From: JAXMBX01 sp046349635
GTDB taxonomy: Bacteria; Planctomycetota; Planctomycetia; Planctomycetales; Planctomycetaceae
Assembly: GCA_046349635.1 (NCBI GenBank)
Contig: JAXMBX010000062.1
Span: 1 to 26,096, forward strand
Reading direction: 5' to 3'
Length of the DNA stretch: 26,096 nt
Of the stretch, positions 17,448 to 24,977 are shown in pieces (position 1 is the stretch's first letter; each line of letters starts with the position of its first letter). The translations under genes were made by a program, and so were the position numbers. The notes beneath the pieces were generated by a model, which was given only the letters and a program-made list of their open reading frames with translations, was not told the DNA's origin and did no database searches.

Positions 17448-17476
17448 TTGAAAAGAGTTGCAGATTTCCTTGTAAA
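17448..17476 (+). promoter_or_regulatory. Candidate sigma-70-type promoter of the sigma factor gene
   Basis: TTGAAA at 17448-17453 and TGTAAA at 17471-17476 are separated by 17 bases. The -10 box is a poor match. The 13-base odd palindrome GTCTCTAAGAGAC (17431-17443) lies four bases upstream of the -35 box and may be a regulator site. The transcript would have a leader of about 235 bases. Confidence 0.45.
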
Positions 17477-17517
17477 AACGTGTAAGGTGCCTGCTTTGCG
17501 CCGGTAAACCTTCACAG

Positions 17518-17558
17518 ATGAACATTGCAAAATATTCATTCGCGTGCGAACTTTTTTT
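17518..17558 (+). promoter_or_regulatory. Structured leader of the sigma factor gene
   Basis: ATGAACATT (17518-17526) can pair with AATATTCAT (17531-17539), with one C-A mismatch and a GCAA (GNRA) tetraloop. Directly after it, TTCGCGTGCGAA (17539-17550) is symmetric and is followed by seven T residues (17552-17558). This could be an attenuator or temperature-sensitive element; the second stem is short. The remaining part of the 558-base gap (17159-17716) holds the terminator, the promoter candidate and a CCCACGTGGG palindrome (17642-17651), but no gene I can support. Confidence 0.35.
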
Positions 17559-17716
17559 GATCCGACAACGTCTAAATCACCGTAGTCTTTGTTGAATGTG
17601 AACCGCACAGCACGTTCAAACCACTATGAGGCCCTTTACAGCCCACGTGGGAACGGGAATTGCGGTTCCTGGGTACGGCAAAGGATTGATTGGGGGCCCC
17701 GAGAGGAGTGGCAGCT

Positions 17717-19381
17717 ATGACCCGCTATCGTAACCCGGCTTTGAAACAATTTGCGGACCAACAGGTCCGCTTCGCACCGCGTGAAATTCGGCTGGCACAG
17801 ATCGACCGCGCCGAGGCTCTGCTCTACGAACTGAAAGACTCCGAAGAGTACGCCTACCCCGAACTCTGCCGTCGCATCACTACGCGCCGTACCGAAATGT
17901 ACCCCGATCTGGTGATCTCCGGCGAAGAGGCCGCGCACGACCTGCGGCTGTTCGTGGAGGAACTCTCCGACAGCGCGAATATCGACGCTGCCGTCGTCAC
18001 CGAACCGGTCATGACGGTCGAGGAAGTCAGCAAACAATTCAACGTCTCCACGAAGACGGTTGATCGTTGGCGTGCCCGCGGGCTGGTCAGCCGGCGTTTC
18101 CTGTTCGGCAAACGGAAACGGGTCGGCTTCCTCCGCTCGTCGGTCGAACACTACGTCCGCAATCATGCGGATGACGTTCGCCGGGGTGCGCACTTCAGTC
18201 AGCTCAGTTTTGATGAGAAAGAACGGATCATTTCCACCGCGCGTCAGCTTCGCCAGAAGGGGATGTGCGCCGCGGAAATCAGCCGTCAGGTGGCACGCAC
18301 GATGGGCCGCTCTCCCGAAACGATTCGATATACGCTGAAGCAGTTCGACGCCGAACATCCGGACGTCGCGGTCTTCCCGAACGCGCTGCGTCCGCTGAGC
18401 GACGATCAGCGCGAACAGTTGTACCTGGATTTCCTGCGGAATATCCCGGTGGAACGGCTGGCCGTCCGGTACGGCCGGACGCGCACGAGCATCTATCGGA
18501 TCCTCGCGGAAATCCGCGCGGAGAAGCTGATCGCGCAGTCGCTGGATTTCATCGACAGTCCGGAATTTCACGACGAAAGCCGCGAAGCGGTCATCCTCGG
18601 TGCGGCGCCGCAAGTGGATCGCAAGACCACGAAACAGCGGGTTCCGCCCGGATTGCCGCCGTATCTGGCCAGTCTGTACAACGTGCCGCTGCTGTCGCGG
18701 GAAGAGGAAGTGTACTACTTCCGCAAGATGAACTACCTGAAGTTCCGCGCTTCGGAACTGCGCAAACAGCTCGATGTCAACAACGTCAAGGCCCGCCTGA
18801 TGGACGACATCGAAGACCTGGTGGCCCAGAGTATTGAGGTGAAGAACCTGCTGATCCGCAGTAACCTGCGGCTGGTGGTTTCGATTGCCAAGAAGCACGT
18901 CAAACCGACGGGGAACTTCTTCGAGATGGTCTCCGACGGGAATATGTCCCTGATCCGGGCGATTGAGAAGTTCGACTACACGAAGGGGAACAAGTTCTCC
19001 ACGTACGCCACGTGGGCGATCATGAAGAACTATGCACGGTCCATTCCGGCCGAGCATACCTGGCAGGACCGTTACCGAACCGGTCAGGATCTGCTGTTCC
19101 AGACGTCGAACGACTCCCGGACGGACCAGTACGAACAGGAACTGACCAACCAGCGGCAGCACGATGCGATCATGGGGATTCTGGGCCAACTCGACGAACG
19201 GGAACGGCAGATCATCATGTTCCGCTATGGGCTGACGCAGGGGACAGAACCGCTGACATTGGAAGAAGTCGGCAGCCGGTTCGGTGTGACGAAGGAGCGG
19301 ATTCGCCAGCTCGAAAGCCGCGCGATCGTGAAAATGCGGAAGCTGGTGCAGTCGGATAAGCTGGATGTTCCCGGCCTGTAA
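17717..19381 (+). CDS. Sigma-70 family RNA polymerase sigma factor with N-terminal HTH array
   Basis: A 554-residue protein. The C-terminal part is a sigma-70 core: a region 1.2-like segment LPPYLASLYNVPLLSREEE (about 313-331), region 2 with LIRSNLRLVVSIAKKHV, then FEMVSDGNMSLIRAIEKFD and KFSTYATWAIMKNYARSI (379-443), and region 4 with LDERERQIIMFRYGL and the helix-turn-helix LTLEEVGSRFGVTKERIRQLE (492-533). Region 3 is nearly absent. The first 300 residues contain three HTH-like segments: MTVEEVSKQFNVSTKTVDRW (99-118, MerR/excisionase-like), a second at about 165-211 (AAEISRQVARTMGRSPETIR) and a third at about 229-268 (PVERLAVRYGRTRTSIYRIL). The ATG at 17717 follows GAGAGGAG; an upstream TTG at 17690 lacks such a site. 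The target promoters are unknown. Confidence 0.92.
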   Translation: MTRYRNPALKQFADQQVRFAPREIRLAQIDRAEALLYELKDSEEYAYPELCRRITTRRTEMYPDLVISGEEAAHDLRLFVEELSDSANIDAAVVTEPVMTVEEVSKQFNVSTKTVDRWRARGLVSRRFLFGKRKRVGFLRSSVEHYVRNHADDVRRGAHFSQLSFDEKERIISTARQLRQKGMCAAEISRQVARTMGRSPETIRYTLKQFDAEHPDVAVFPNALRPLSDDQREQLYLDFLRNIPVERLAVRYGRTRTSIYRILAEIRAEKLIAQSLDFIDSPEFHDESREAVILGAAPQVDRKTTKQRVPPGLPPYLASLYNVPLLSREEEVYYFRKMNYLKFRASELRKQLDVNNVKARLMDDIEDLVAQSIEVKNLLIRSNLRLVVSIAKKHVKPTGNFFEMVSDGNMSLIRAIEKFDYTKGNKFSTYATWAIMKNYARSIPAEHTWQDRYRTGQDLLFQTSNDSRTDQYEQELTNQRQHDAIMGILGQLDERERQIIMFRYGLTQGTEPLTLEEVGSRFGVTKERIRQLESRAIVKMRKLVQSDKLDVPGL

Positions 19382-19438
19382 GGGTTTGGTTCCGAGTGTC
19401 TGTGGAGCGGAAGCGAACCTCTGCCGATAATGCCTTCT

Positions 19439-19482
19439 GACCGTTCGGTTCCGGTTTTGGGGACCGAGCGGTCAAATCTTTT
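19439..19482 (+). terminator. Probable intrinsic terminator after the sigma factor gene
   Basis: GACCGTTCGGTTC (19439-19451) pairs with the stretch ending GACCGAGCGGTC (19462-19473), including G-T wobbles, and is followed by AAATCTTTT. The T tract is interrupted, so termination may be partial. Confidence 0.7.
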
Positions 19483-19511
19483 GGGCTGGGGATGCGGGCT
19501 GTTAATCTCGC

Positions 19512-19539
19512 TTGCATCAGCCTTTAGGATTGCTATATT
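19512..19539 (+). promoter_or_regulatory. Promoter of the tRNA-tuf operon
   Basis: TTGCAT (19512-19517) and TATATT (19534-19539) are 16 bases apart, with TGC directly before the -10 box. It lies about 130 bases upstream of the first tRNA and just after the terminator of the previous gene. No other good candidate is seen in 19483-19673. Confidence 0.6.
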
Positions 19540-19673
19540 GGGCGGTTCGCTGTACGGTTTCAGATTCGTTTGTTGCGGGAAAGTCCCTCGGAGATTTCGA
19601 GCTAACTTCTGTCCACAAGCGGGTTTCGAAATGGCAACTGCTCCTCGGCTGGCTTGCCGGCATCACTCGCCTG

Positions 19674-19746
19674 GCTAGCGTAGCTCAATTGGCAGAGCTC
19701 CGGTTTTGTAAACCGGAGGTTGCGGGTTCGAGTCCCGCCGCTAGCT
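19674..19746 (+). tRNA. tRNA-Thr (anticodon UGU)
   Basis: The cloverleaf is complete: acceptor GCTAGCG pairs with CGCTAGC, the D arm contains AGCTCAATTGGCAGAGCT, the anticodon stem CCGGT/ACCGG encloses TTTGTAA with anticodon TGT (19707-19709), and the T arm is GCGGGTTCGAGTCCCGC. The discriminator is T, and CCA is not encoded. Confidence 0.96.
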
Positions 19747-19854
19747 CTCCGGTTTCGATCTGCTTCGAAATCTCTAACACTTTGCCGTAGCGGGATTTAT
19801 TTCCGATTTCGGCAAGTGGTATTTGCGTCTGTCGGACTGTGTTTGAGGATCATC

Positions 19855-19936
19855 GGGAGAATACCCAAGCGGCCAACGGGGCCAGACTGTAAATCTGGTG
19901 GCTCTGCCTTCGCAGGTTCGAATCCTGCTTCTCCCA
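19855..19936 (+). tRNA. tRNA-Tyr (anticodon GUA)
   Basis: A class II tRNA of 82 bases. Acceptor GGGAGAA pairs with TTCTCCC, the anticodon stem CAGAC-TGTAAA-TCTG shows anticodon GTA, there is a long variable arm (TGGCTCTGCCTTC), and the T arm is GCAGGTTCGAATCCTGC. The discriminator is A, and CCA is not encoded. Confidence 0.96.
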
Positions 19937-20041
19937 TTTTGGAATTGCATCAAATCTGCTCAAAAGAGATTATCAGTCGGTCACTTTTGGCGGTATTTCG
20001 TGTCTGAGTAGAATGTTGCTGCTGGAACGCGAGTTGTTTTC

Positions 20042-20112
20042 GCGGGTGTAGCTCAATGGTAGAGTCCCAGCCTTCCAAGCTGGTCACGTGGGTTCGATTC
20101 CCATCACCCGCT
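20042..20112 (+). tRNA. tRNA-Gly (anticodon UCC)
   Basis: Acceptor GCGGGTG pairs with CACCCGC, the anticodon stem CCAGC/GCTGG encloses CTTCCAA with anticodon TCC, and the T arm is GTGGGTTCGATTCCCAT. The discriminator is T, and CCA is not encoded; T residues follow. Confidence 0.96.
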
Positions 20113-20264
20113 TTTTGTTCAGGTCGATGTCGGGGTTAGTGCAAAGCAGGACAGGACAGGCCGCGGCTTGATTCCGTCCGGCAAAGCAGGTCTCGGCGGT
20201 GTCAAACCGTCCCCATGTATTTGCGGGACTTGTGGCAATCCGTCGTGCGGTTGGCTGGCGAGAG

Positions 20265-20293
20265 TTGCCAGCGAGTGATAACCTGTGTAAAAA
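20265..20293 (+). promoter_or_regulatory. Candidate internal promoter for tRNA-Thr(GGU)-tuf
   Basis: TTGCCA (20265-20270) and TAAAAA (20288-20293) are 17 bases apart, with TGTG just before the -10 box. It lies in the 305-base gap between tRNA-Gly and the second tRNA-Thr. The small inverted repeat GCTGGC/GCCAGC (20254-20272) overlaps the -35 box. I see nothing else in that gap. Confidence 0.4.
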
Positions 20294-20417
20294 ACTGGTT
20301 TCGGTTATCGTGCATTCAGGGAATTTCCATGAGCTTCATGGGGTTCCCTCAAATGTTTCTGGTGCCGAAACAAGCTGTGCGATCAGCAGCGGTTTCCGGA
20401 CAGGTTGTGAGACGTTG

Positions 20418-20490
<73 letters not shown>

Positions 20491-20671
20491 CTGTTGGTTC
20501 GGTGGTGGCTCTCAAGATGCGAGTCACTTTCCAAAGTCGGTTTAGCTGGTTGCGGTGATCCCTGTCTCTTCGGCGGGATGCGCGCAGTTTATACATCATG
20601 GCTTGACTCTGGCGTGTGTCAGACAGCGGGCCGTCCACGTTGAACAGATCAGAAGAAATTTAGGAGAAGCG

Positions 20672-21868
20672 ATGGGGAAGGACACATTCGTCCGCACAAA
20701 GCCGCACGTCAATGTGGGCACCATTGGACATATTGACCACGGCAAAACGACTTTGACGGCGGCCCTCGTGGCCACGCAGACCGCGAAGGGTCTGGCCCAG
20801 AAGAAGGACTACTCTGAAATCGCCAAGGGTGGTACCGTTCGCGACGCCACCAAGACGGTTACGATTGCGGTCAGCCACGTGGAATATGAGACGGACACCC
20901 GTCACTACGCCCACATCGACTGCCCTGGCCACGCCGACTATATCAAGAACATGATCACCGGTGCCGCCCAGATGGACGGCGCCATCCTGGTGGTTTCCGC
21001 CGCTGACGGTCCCATGCCCCAGACTCGCGAACACATTCTGCTCGCCCGTCAGGTCGGTGTGCCCCGCCTGGTGGTCTTCCTCAACAAGTGCGACCTCGTC
21101 GACGACGAAGAGTTGCTGGAACTGGTCGAGATGGAAGTTCGCGACCTGCTGACCAAGTATGACTTCCCTGGCGATGAGATTCCGATTACCCGCGGCAACG
21201 CCAAGGCGGCCTACGACAACCCGTCGGATCCCAAGTCCACGGAGTGCATCGCCAAGCTGCTTGAGACTCTCGACACTTACATTCCCACGCCGCAGCGCGA
21301 TACCGACAAACCCTTCCTGATGGCCATTGAAGACGTGTTCTCCATCAAGGGTCGCGGTACCGTCGCCACCGGCCGTATTGAGCAGGGTGTTGTGAAGGTC
21401 GGCGAAAAGCTGGAAATCGTCGGTTTGGCTCCGACGCGCGAAACGGTCTGCACGGGCGTCGAAATGTTCAAGAAGCTGCTCGATGAGGGTCAGGCCGGTG
21501 ATAACGTCGGTCTCCTCCTGCGTGGTATTGAGCGTGACGACATCGAACGCGGCCAGGTGCTTGCGAAGCCCGGCTCGATCAAGCCGCACACCAAGTTCAA
21601 CTGCGAGGTGTACGTCCTGAGCAAGGAGGAAGGTGGCCGCCACACTCCGTTCTTCAGCGGTTACCGTCCCCAGTTCTACTTCCGCACGACGGATGTCACC
21701 GGTGCAGCCAAGCTGCTCGGCGGTGCCGAGATGTGCATGCCTGGCGATAACGTTCAGCTCGAGGTTGAATTGATTCAGCCGGTCGCGTTGGACGAAGGAA
21801 GCCGGTTTGCTATCCGCGAAGGTGGCAAGACGGTCGGTTCCGGCGTCGTGACGAAGATTCTCGGTTAG
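20672..21868 (+). CDS. tuf: Translation elongation factor Tu
   Basis: EF-Tu carries aminoacyl-tRNA to the ribosomal A site as a GTP complex. The 398-residue protein has all G motifs: G1 GHIDHGKTT (residues 19-27), G3 DCPGHADY, G4 NKCD and the G5 region, followed by the domain II sequence FSIKGRGTVATGRIEQG and the domain III segment FFSGYRPQFYFRTTDVTG. The ATG at 20672 follows AGGAG at the usual distance; the open frame extends further upstream but without family similarity. It follows four tRNA genes, in the order seen in the E. coli tufB operon, and precedes rpmG. Confidence 0.98.
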   Translation: MGKDTFVRTKPHVNVGTIGHIDHGKTTLTAALVATQTAKGLAQKKDYSEIAKGGTVRDATKTVTIAVSHVEYETDTRHYAHIDCPGHADYIKNMITGAAQMDGAILVVSAADGPMPQTREHILLARQVGVPRLVVFLNKCDLVDDEELLELVEMEVRDLLTKYDFPGDEIPITRGNAKAAYDNPSDPKSTECIAKLLETLDTYIPTPQRDTDKPFLMAIEDVFSIKGRGTVATGRIEQGVVKVGEKLEIVGLAPTRETVCTGVEMFKKLLDEGQAGDNVGLLLRGIERDDIERGQVLAKPGSIKPHTKFNCEVYVLSKEEGGRHTPFFSGYRPQFYFRTTDVTGAAKLLGGAEMCMPGDNVQLEVELIQPVALDEGSRFAIREGGKTVGSGVVTKILG

Positions 21869-21941
21869 TTTTTCGGATTGATTGTTTGGGTTGATTTCCT
21901 CGGTGCGGCTCGCTGCACTGTTGATCAGTGACTTTTCCGGC

Positions 21942-21979
21942 CCCGCCCGATCTTGCGTCGGGCGGGTGCCTGATTTTTT
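21942..21979 (+). terminator. GC-rich hairpin between tuf and rpmG, terminator-like
   Basis: CCCGCCCGA (21942-21950) pairs perfectly with TCGGGCGGG (21958-21966), with a 7-base loop; TGCCTGA and then six T residues follow. The T run is seven bases from the stem, so it may only reduce read-through between the very highly expressed tuf gene and rpmG. Confidence 0.55.
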
Positions 21980-21990
21980 CAGGTGATACT

Positions 21991-22146
21991 ATGGCGCGCG
22001 AATATGTCTGGCTGGAATGCACTGAAACCGGTCAGCGGAACTATCGGACTCCCAAGGAAACGCGGGGAACCGAACGTCTCGAATTGAAAAAGTACTGCCC
22101 CAAGCTGCGGCGACACTCGATCCACAAAGAGTCTCGCAAGAAGTAG
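21991..22146 (+). CDS. rpmG: Ribosomal protein bL33
   Basis: A 51-residue large-subunit protein. The motifs YVWLECTETGQRNY and RLELKKYCPKLRRHSIHKE are typical of L33. The zinc-binding form has four Cys as two CxxC pairs; here only one Cys of each pair remains (Cys in ECTETG and in KYCPKL), so the zinc site is probably lost. The ATG at 21991 is preceded by AGGTGA. An in-frame upstream ATG at 21928 would add 21 residues that cover the tuf-rpmG hairpin, which I reject. The gene sits between tuf and tRNA-Trp, a common bacterial arrangement. Confidence 0.95.
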   Translation: MAREYVWLECTETGQRNYRTPKETRGTERLELKKYCPKLRRHSIHKESRKK

Positions 22147-22180
22147 TCGGCTGGGCCGTGTCAGGTCTTGCTCTGGTCTT

Positions 22181-22253
22181 ACGGGTGTAGCTCAATTGGC
22201 AGAGCACTGGATTCCAAATCCAGCGGTTGGGGGTTCGACTCCCTCCGCCCGTG
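22181..22253 (+). tRNA. tRNA-Trp (anticodon CCA)
   Basis: Acceptor ACGGGTG pairs with CGCCCGT (one wobble), the anticodon stem CTGGA/TCCAG encloses TTCCAAA with anticodon CCA, and the T arm is GGGGGTTCGACTCCCTC. The discriminator G is the tryptophan identity base; the 3' CCA is not encoded. It lies 34 bases after rpmG and 104 bases before secE. Confidence 0.96.
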
Positions 22254-22357
22254 CTCGGATGGTTTGGCGGGGTTGAAATGCCCCGCGTCGAATTGCGTCT
22301 CGCGGTGAAGTGTCGGTTGGTTCCGGATAAGTTTGGTTTTTGGGCTGCGGAAATCTC

Positions 22358-22789
22358 ATGGCGAAATCGGAAACTGCGAACGGACTCGTGAATGAGCTGT
22401 TTTCCGCTGGGATCTACAAGCGAACCCAGGGGAAGCTGGCCCGTCAGGGGACCGCGATCGCCATTGCGGCGATTGTGATCATGGGGGCATACACGCTCTC
22501 CCAGACGTTTTTGTCGAATGCCTCTCAGCAGATTCGGATCGGCGTTCCGGTGGCGATTTCGCTGATCGGGTGCTGGTTTGCGTTTCGGGTTGTGAATTAC
22601 ATCCCCTTCGCGGAGTTTCTGATCTCCGTGGAGGCGGAAATGGTTAAGGTCTCCTGGGCTTCCAAGCAGGAGCTGTATCGTTCGACGCTGGTGGTGCTTG
22701 GGACGATGTTCTTCCTGGCGGCCATCCTGATGGTTTACGATTTGCTCTGGTATCGGATCCTCAACTTCTTGAATATCTTGAGGATTTGA
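22358..22789 (+). CDS. secE: Preprotein translocase subunit SecE
   Basis: SecE is the small clamp-like subunit of the SecYEG channel in the inner membrane. The 143-residue protein has the conserved amphipathic segment FLISVEAEMVKVSWASKQE followed by the C-terminal membrane helix LVVLGTMFFLAAILMVYDLLWY. Two additional hydrophobic segments (about 33-50 and 61-78) come first, so it resembles the three-helix E. coli form rather than the single-helix form of many bacteria. I chose the ATG at 22358; an upstream TTG at 22340 is in frame, and neither has a good Shine-Dalgarno. The gene order secE-nusG supports the call. Confidence 0.93.
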   Translation: MAKSETANGLVNELFSAGIYKRTQGKLARQGTAIAIAAIVIMGAYTLSQTFLSNASQQIRIGVPVAISLIGCWFAFRVVNYIPFAEFLISVEAEMVKVSWASKQELYRSTLVVLGTMFFLAAILMVYDLLWYRILNFLNILRI

Positions 22790-22953
22790 CGCTGTCGAAG
22801 ATTTGACGCCTTGGGGGCAGAGCCGCTAAACTGTTCCTCTTTCGAATTTCCCAGTTTGAAATTTTCCAGGTTTCCGGAGACGTCCTTGGGGCGCCGGTCA
22901 CCCTCTCAAATGGCTTTGGTCAGGCCTGTGTGACCGCTCAGGATGTTCCGCAA

Positions 22954-23535
22954 ATGGTTGACAGTGTTCCCGAAACACCCGCTGAAGCCGAAAGCGCCGA
23001 AGAGAAAATGCTCTGGTATGTGCTGAAGGTCCAGAGCAATCGGGAAAAGTCCATTCGCGACAACCTGTTGCGGAGGATCAAGCGGGACGGGCTGGAGCCG
23101 TTCTTCGGCGAAATCAAGATCCCGACGGAACGGGTGGTCGAAACCAAGGGTGGGAAGAAGAAGGTTACCGAGCGGAAGCTGTATCCCGGCTATATCATGA
23201 TCCAGATGATATTGAACGAGGAGACGTGGTATCTGGTTCGGGAGACGAGCGGTGTCGGGGACTTCACGGGTGCGGCGCGTCAGCCGCAGCCGATGCAGGA
23301 TCACGAGATTGCCCGGATGCTCGGCAGCGAGGTCTCGAAGGCGACCGAGCCCGCCAAGGTGAAGATCGACTTCTCGCGTGGAGACACGGTGAAGATCAAG
23401 GAAGGAACGTTCGAAAGCTTCGAGGGGTCGGTGGATACGATCGATGAAGCGAACGGGCGGGTGACGGTACTGATTGAAATTTTTGGTCGGTCCACGCCGG
23501 TGGAGCTGGAATACTGGCAGGTCGAAACCATTTAG
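22954..23535 (+). CDS. nusG: Transcription termination/antitermination factor NusG
   Basis: NusG binds RNA polymerase and links it to Rho or to the ribosome. The NGN domain begins at MLWYVLKVQSNREKSIRDNL and includes RKLYPGYIMIQMILNEETWY; the C-terminal KOW domain is FSRGDTVKIKEGTFESFEG to VLIEIFGRSTPVELEYWQVE. The linker between them (about 110-130, LGSEVSKATEPAKV) is normal. The start is uncertain: I used the ATG at 22954 (193 residues), with AGGA ten bases upstream, but a GTG at 22930 is also in frame. A Glu/Ala/Pro-rich tail of about 20 residues precedes the NGN domain either way. Confidence 0.95.
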   Translation: MVDSVPETPAEAESAEEKMLWYVLKVQSNREKSIRDNLLRRIKRDGLEPFFGEIKIPTERVVETKGGKKKVTERKLYPGYIMIQMILNEETWYLVRETSGVGDFTGAARQPQPMQDHEIARMLGSEVSKATEPAKVKIDFSRGDTVKIKEGTFESFEGSVDTIDEANGRVTVLIEIFGRSTPVELEYWQVETI

Positions 23536-23598
23536 CGCAGCCTTCGGTTGCGGTTTGATACATAAAACATTCGGTAGATAAGCGGTTGGTGAGCAGTC

Positions 23599-24027
23599 AT
23601 GGCGAAGAAGCAGGTTACGGCACAGGTCAAGATTCAATGTACCGGCGGTCAGGCGACTCCGGCTCCCCCCGTGGGAACGGCGCTCGGCCCGCACGGCGTG
23701 AACATCGGCCAGTTCGTCAAGCAGTTTAACGATCAGACGCGCGACATGACCGGGGTGACCATCCCCGTTGTGATCACGATCTACAGCGATCGTTCCTTTG
23801 AATTCATCACCAAGAGCCCGCCCGCTGCCGTGCTGCTCAAGCAGTATGCCAAGGTTGCGAAGGGGGCGGCGAATCCCAAGACCACGAAGGTGGGCAAGGT
23901 GACGATGGCGATGTGCAAGGAAATCGCCCAAAAGAAGTTCGCCGATCTGAATGCTCCGAACCTCGATAACGCCGCCCGCATTATCGCCGGGACGGCCCGG
24001 AGCATGGGCATCGAGGTGACTGACTGA
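23599..24027 (+). CDS. rplK: Ribosomal protein uL11
   Basis: uL11 forms the base of the L10-L12 stalk on 23S rRNA near the GTPase centre. The 142-residue length is usual. The N-terminal domain shows GGQATPAPPVGTALGPHGVN, and the C-terminal rRNA-binding domain has KVTMAMCKEIAQKKFADLNA and AARIIAGTARSMGIEV. The ATG at 23599 follows GGTGAGCAGTC. It lies 63 bases downstream of nusG; that gap holds nothing notable. Confidence 0.98.
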   Translation: MAKKQVTAQVKIQCTGGQATPAPPVGTALGPHGVNIGQFVKQFNDQTRDMTGVTIPVVITIYSDRSFEFITKSPPAAVLLKQYAKVAKGAANPKTTKVGKVTMAMCKEIAQKKFADLNAPNLDNAARIIAGTARSMGIEVTD

Positions 24028-24150
24028 TTTTTGCGGATCGAGAGGGCCGTGCTCTCTCGGTTCGATGCGTGAATAGTTTTGAAGTATCGAGTTTCTTCCG
24101 GGAGCGCCTGCTGACGCGGGCACGTTTGACCGGGACTTATGAGGTTGAAG

Positions 24151-24855
24151 ATGGCTCGTGAATCGAAGCGGATGAAGCACCTGCGGGAGCAACTGCAGGG
24201 TGTCGGAACGATGGACCTGTCGGCTGCGGTTGAGAAGATGAAGTCCCTCGAGGGGACTCTTCCCAAGAAGATCCGCAAGTGCCGCATGGATCAGACGGTT
24301 GAACTGGTGTTCAATCTCGGGATTGATCCGAAGCAGGCGGACCAGATTGTCCGCGGCTCCATCGTGCTCCCGCACGGTATCGGGAAATCCAAGATCGTGC
24401 TGGTGTTCGCCCAGGGGGAAAACGCCGTGGCCGCCGAAAAGGCGGGTGCGGATTTCGTGGGGGGCAAGGACCTCGCGGAGAAGATCAAGGGTGGCTGGAC
24501 GGACTTCGACGCCGCGATTGCCACTCCGGACATGATGGGTGTGGTCGGCCCGCTCGGTCGCGTGCTCGGTCCGCGCGGATTGATGCCGTCTCCCCGTGCC
24601 GGCACCGTGACGCAGGACGTCGCCAACACCGTTCGGGAATACAAGGCGGGTAAGGTTGAATTCCGGACCGATGCCGCCGGCAATGTCCACTGCATCGTCG
24701 GCAAGCTCTCGTTCTCCGAGACACAGCTCGCCGAGAATGCCGAGGCGATGTTGAAATACATCCGCAGTCTGAAGCCCGCCAGTTCGAAGGGGATCTACAT
24801 CAAGAATGTGACCCTGACCGCGACCTTCAGCCCGGGAATCGTGATCGCCGCATAG
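24151..24855 (+). CDS. rplA: Ribosomal protein uL1
   Basis: uL1 forms the L1 stalk that moves deacylated tRNA through the E site, and in many bacteria it represses the rplK-rplA mRNA. The 234-residue protein has the core motifs FNLGIDPKQADQIVRGSIVL, LPHGIGKSKIVLVFAQGE and the highly conserved PLGRVLGPRGLMPSPRAGT. The ATG at 24151 is preceded by GAGG six bases upstream; the ATG at 24139 has no such site and would start with MRLK. The 123 bases between rplK and this start include a small hairpin CGAGAG/CTCTCG but nothing else I can name. Confidence 0.97.
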   Translation: MARESKRMKHLREQLQGVGTMDLSAAVEKMKSLEGTLPKKIRKCRMDQTVELVFNLGIDPKQADQIVRGSIVLPHGIGKSKIVLVFAQGENAVAAEKAGADFVGGKDLAEKIKGGWTDFDAAIATPDMMGVVGPLGRVLGPRGLMPSPRAGTVTQDVANTVREYKAGKVEFRTDAAGNVHCIVGKLSFSETQLAENAEAMLKYIRSLKPASSKGIYIKNVTLTATFSPGIVIAA

Positions 24856-24859
24856 TGAG

Positions 24860-24974
24860 GGAGCGGTAGCAGTGTCGCTTCGCTCCAGTGCATCGCGATG
24901 CACGGCGTTGAATCGATGCACGTGTTGAATCGATACACAGTGTTCAATCGCAGTCAATTCAAGTCAGTTGAATT
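24860..24974 (+). promoter_or_regulatory. Candidate structured leader of rplJ (L10-type autoregulatory leader)
   Basis: The 122-base gap before rplJ is full of symmetry. GGAGCG (24860-24865) pairs with CGCTCC (24881-24886). A perfect 16-bp palindrome GTGCATCGCGATGCAC lies at 24888-24903. TTGAATCGATGCACGTG (24908-24924) is repeated as TTGAATCGATACACAGTG (24925-24942). AATTCAA (24956-24962) can pair with TTGAATT (24968-24974), which ends three bases before the start codon. Bacterial rplJ leaders are often bound by L10; this is a candidate, not a match to a covariance model. Confidence 0.5.
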
Positions 24975-24977
24975 ATC

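Noticed and set aside
17636..19189. 517-residue minus-strand open frame opposite the sigma factor gene
   Set aside because: No family similarity, and it covers a strongly supported gene with a good start site on the other strand.
20660..21643. 327-residue minus-strand open frame opposite tuf
   Set aside because: Antisense shadow of EF-Tu codons.
22783..22809. Repeat of GATTTGACGC at the end of secE
   Set aside because: Two copies only, one inside the secE stop region; too short to give meaning.
22906..24957. 683-residue open frame on the minus strand opposite nusG, rplK and rplA
   Set aside because: It is fully antisense to three certain genes, has an Arg/His/Leu-rich composition with no recognisable domain, and is an expected effect of GC-rich codon use.
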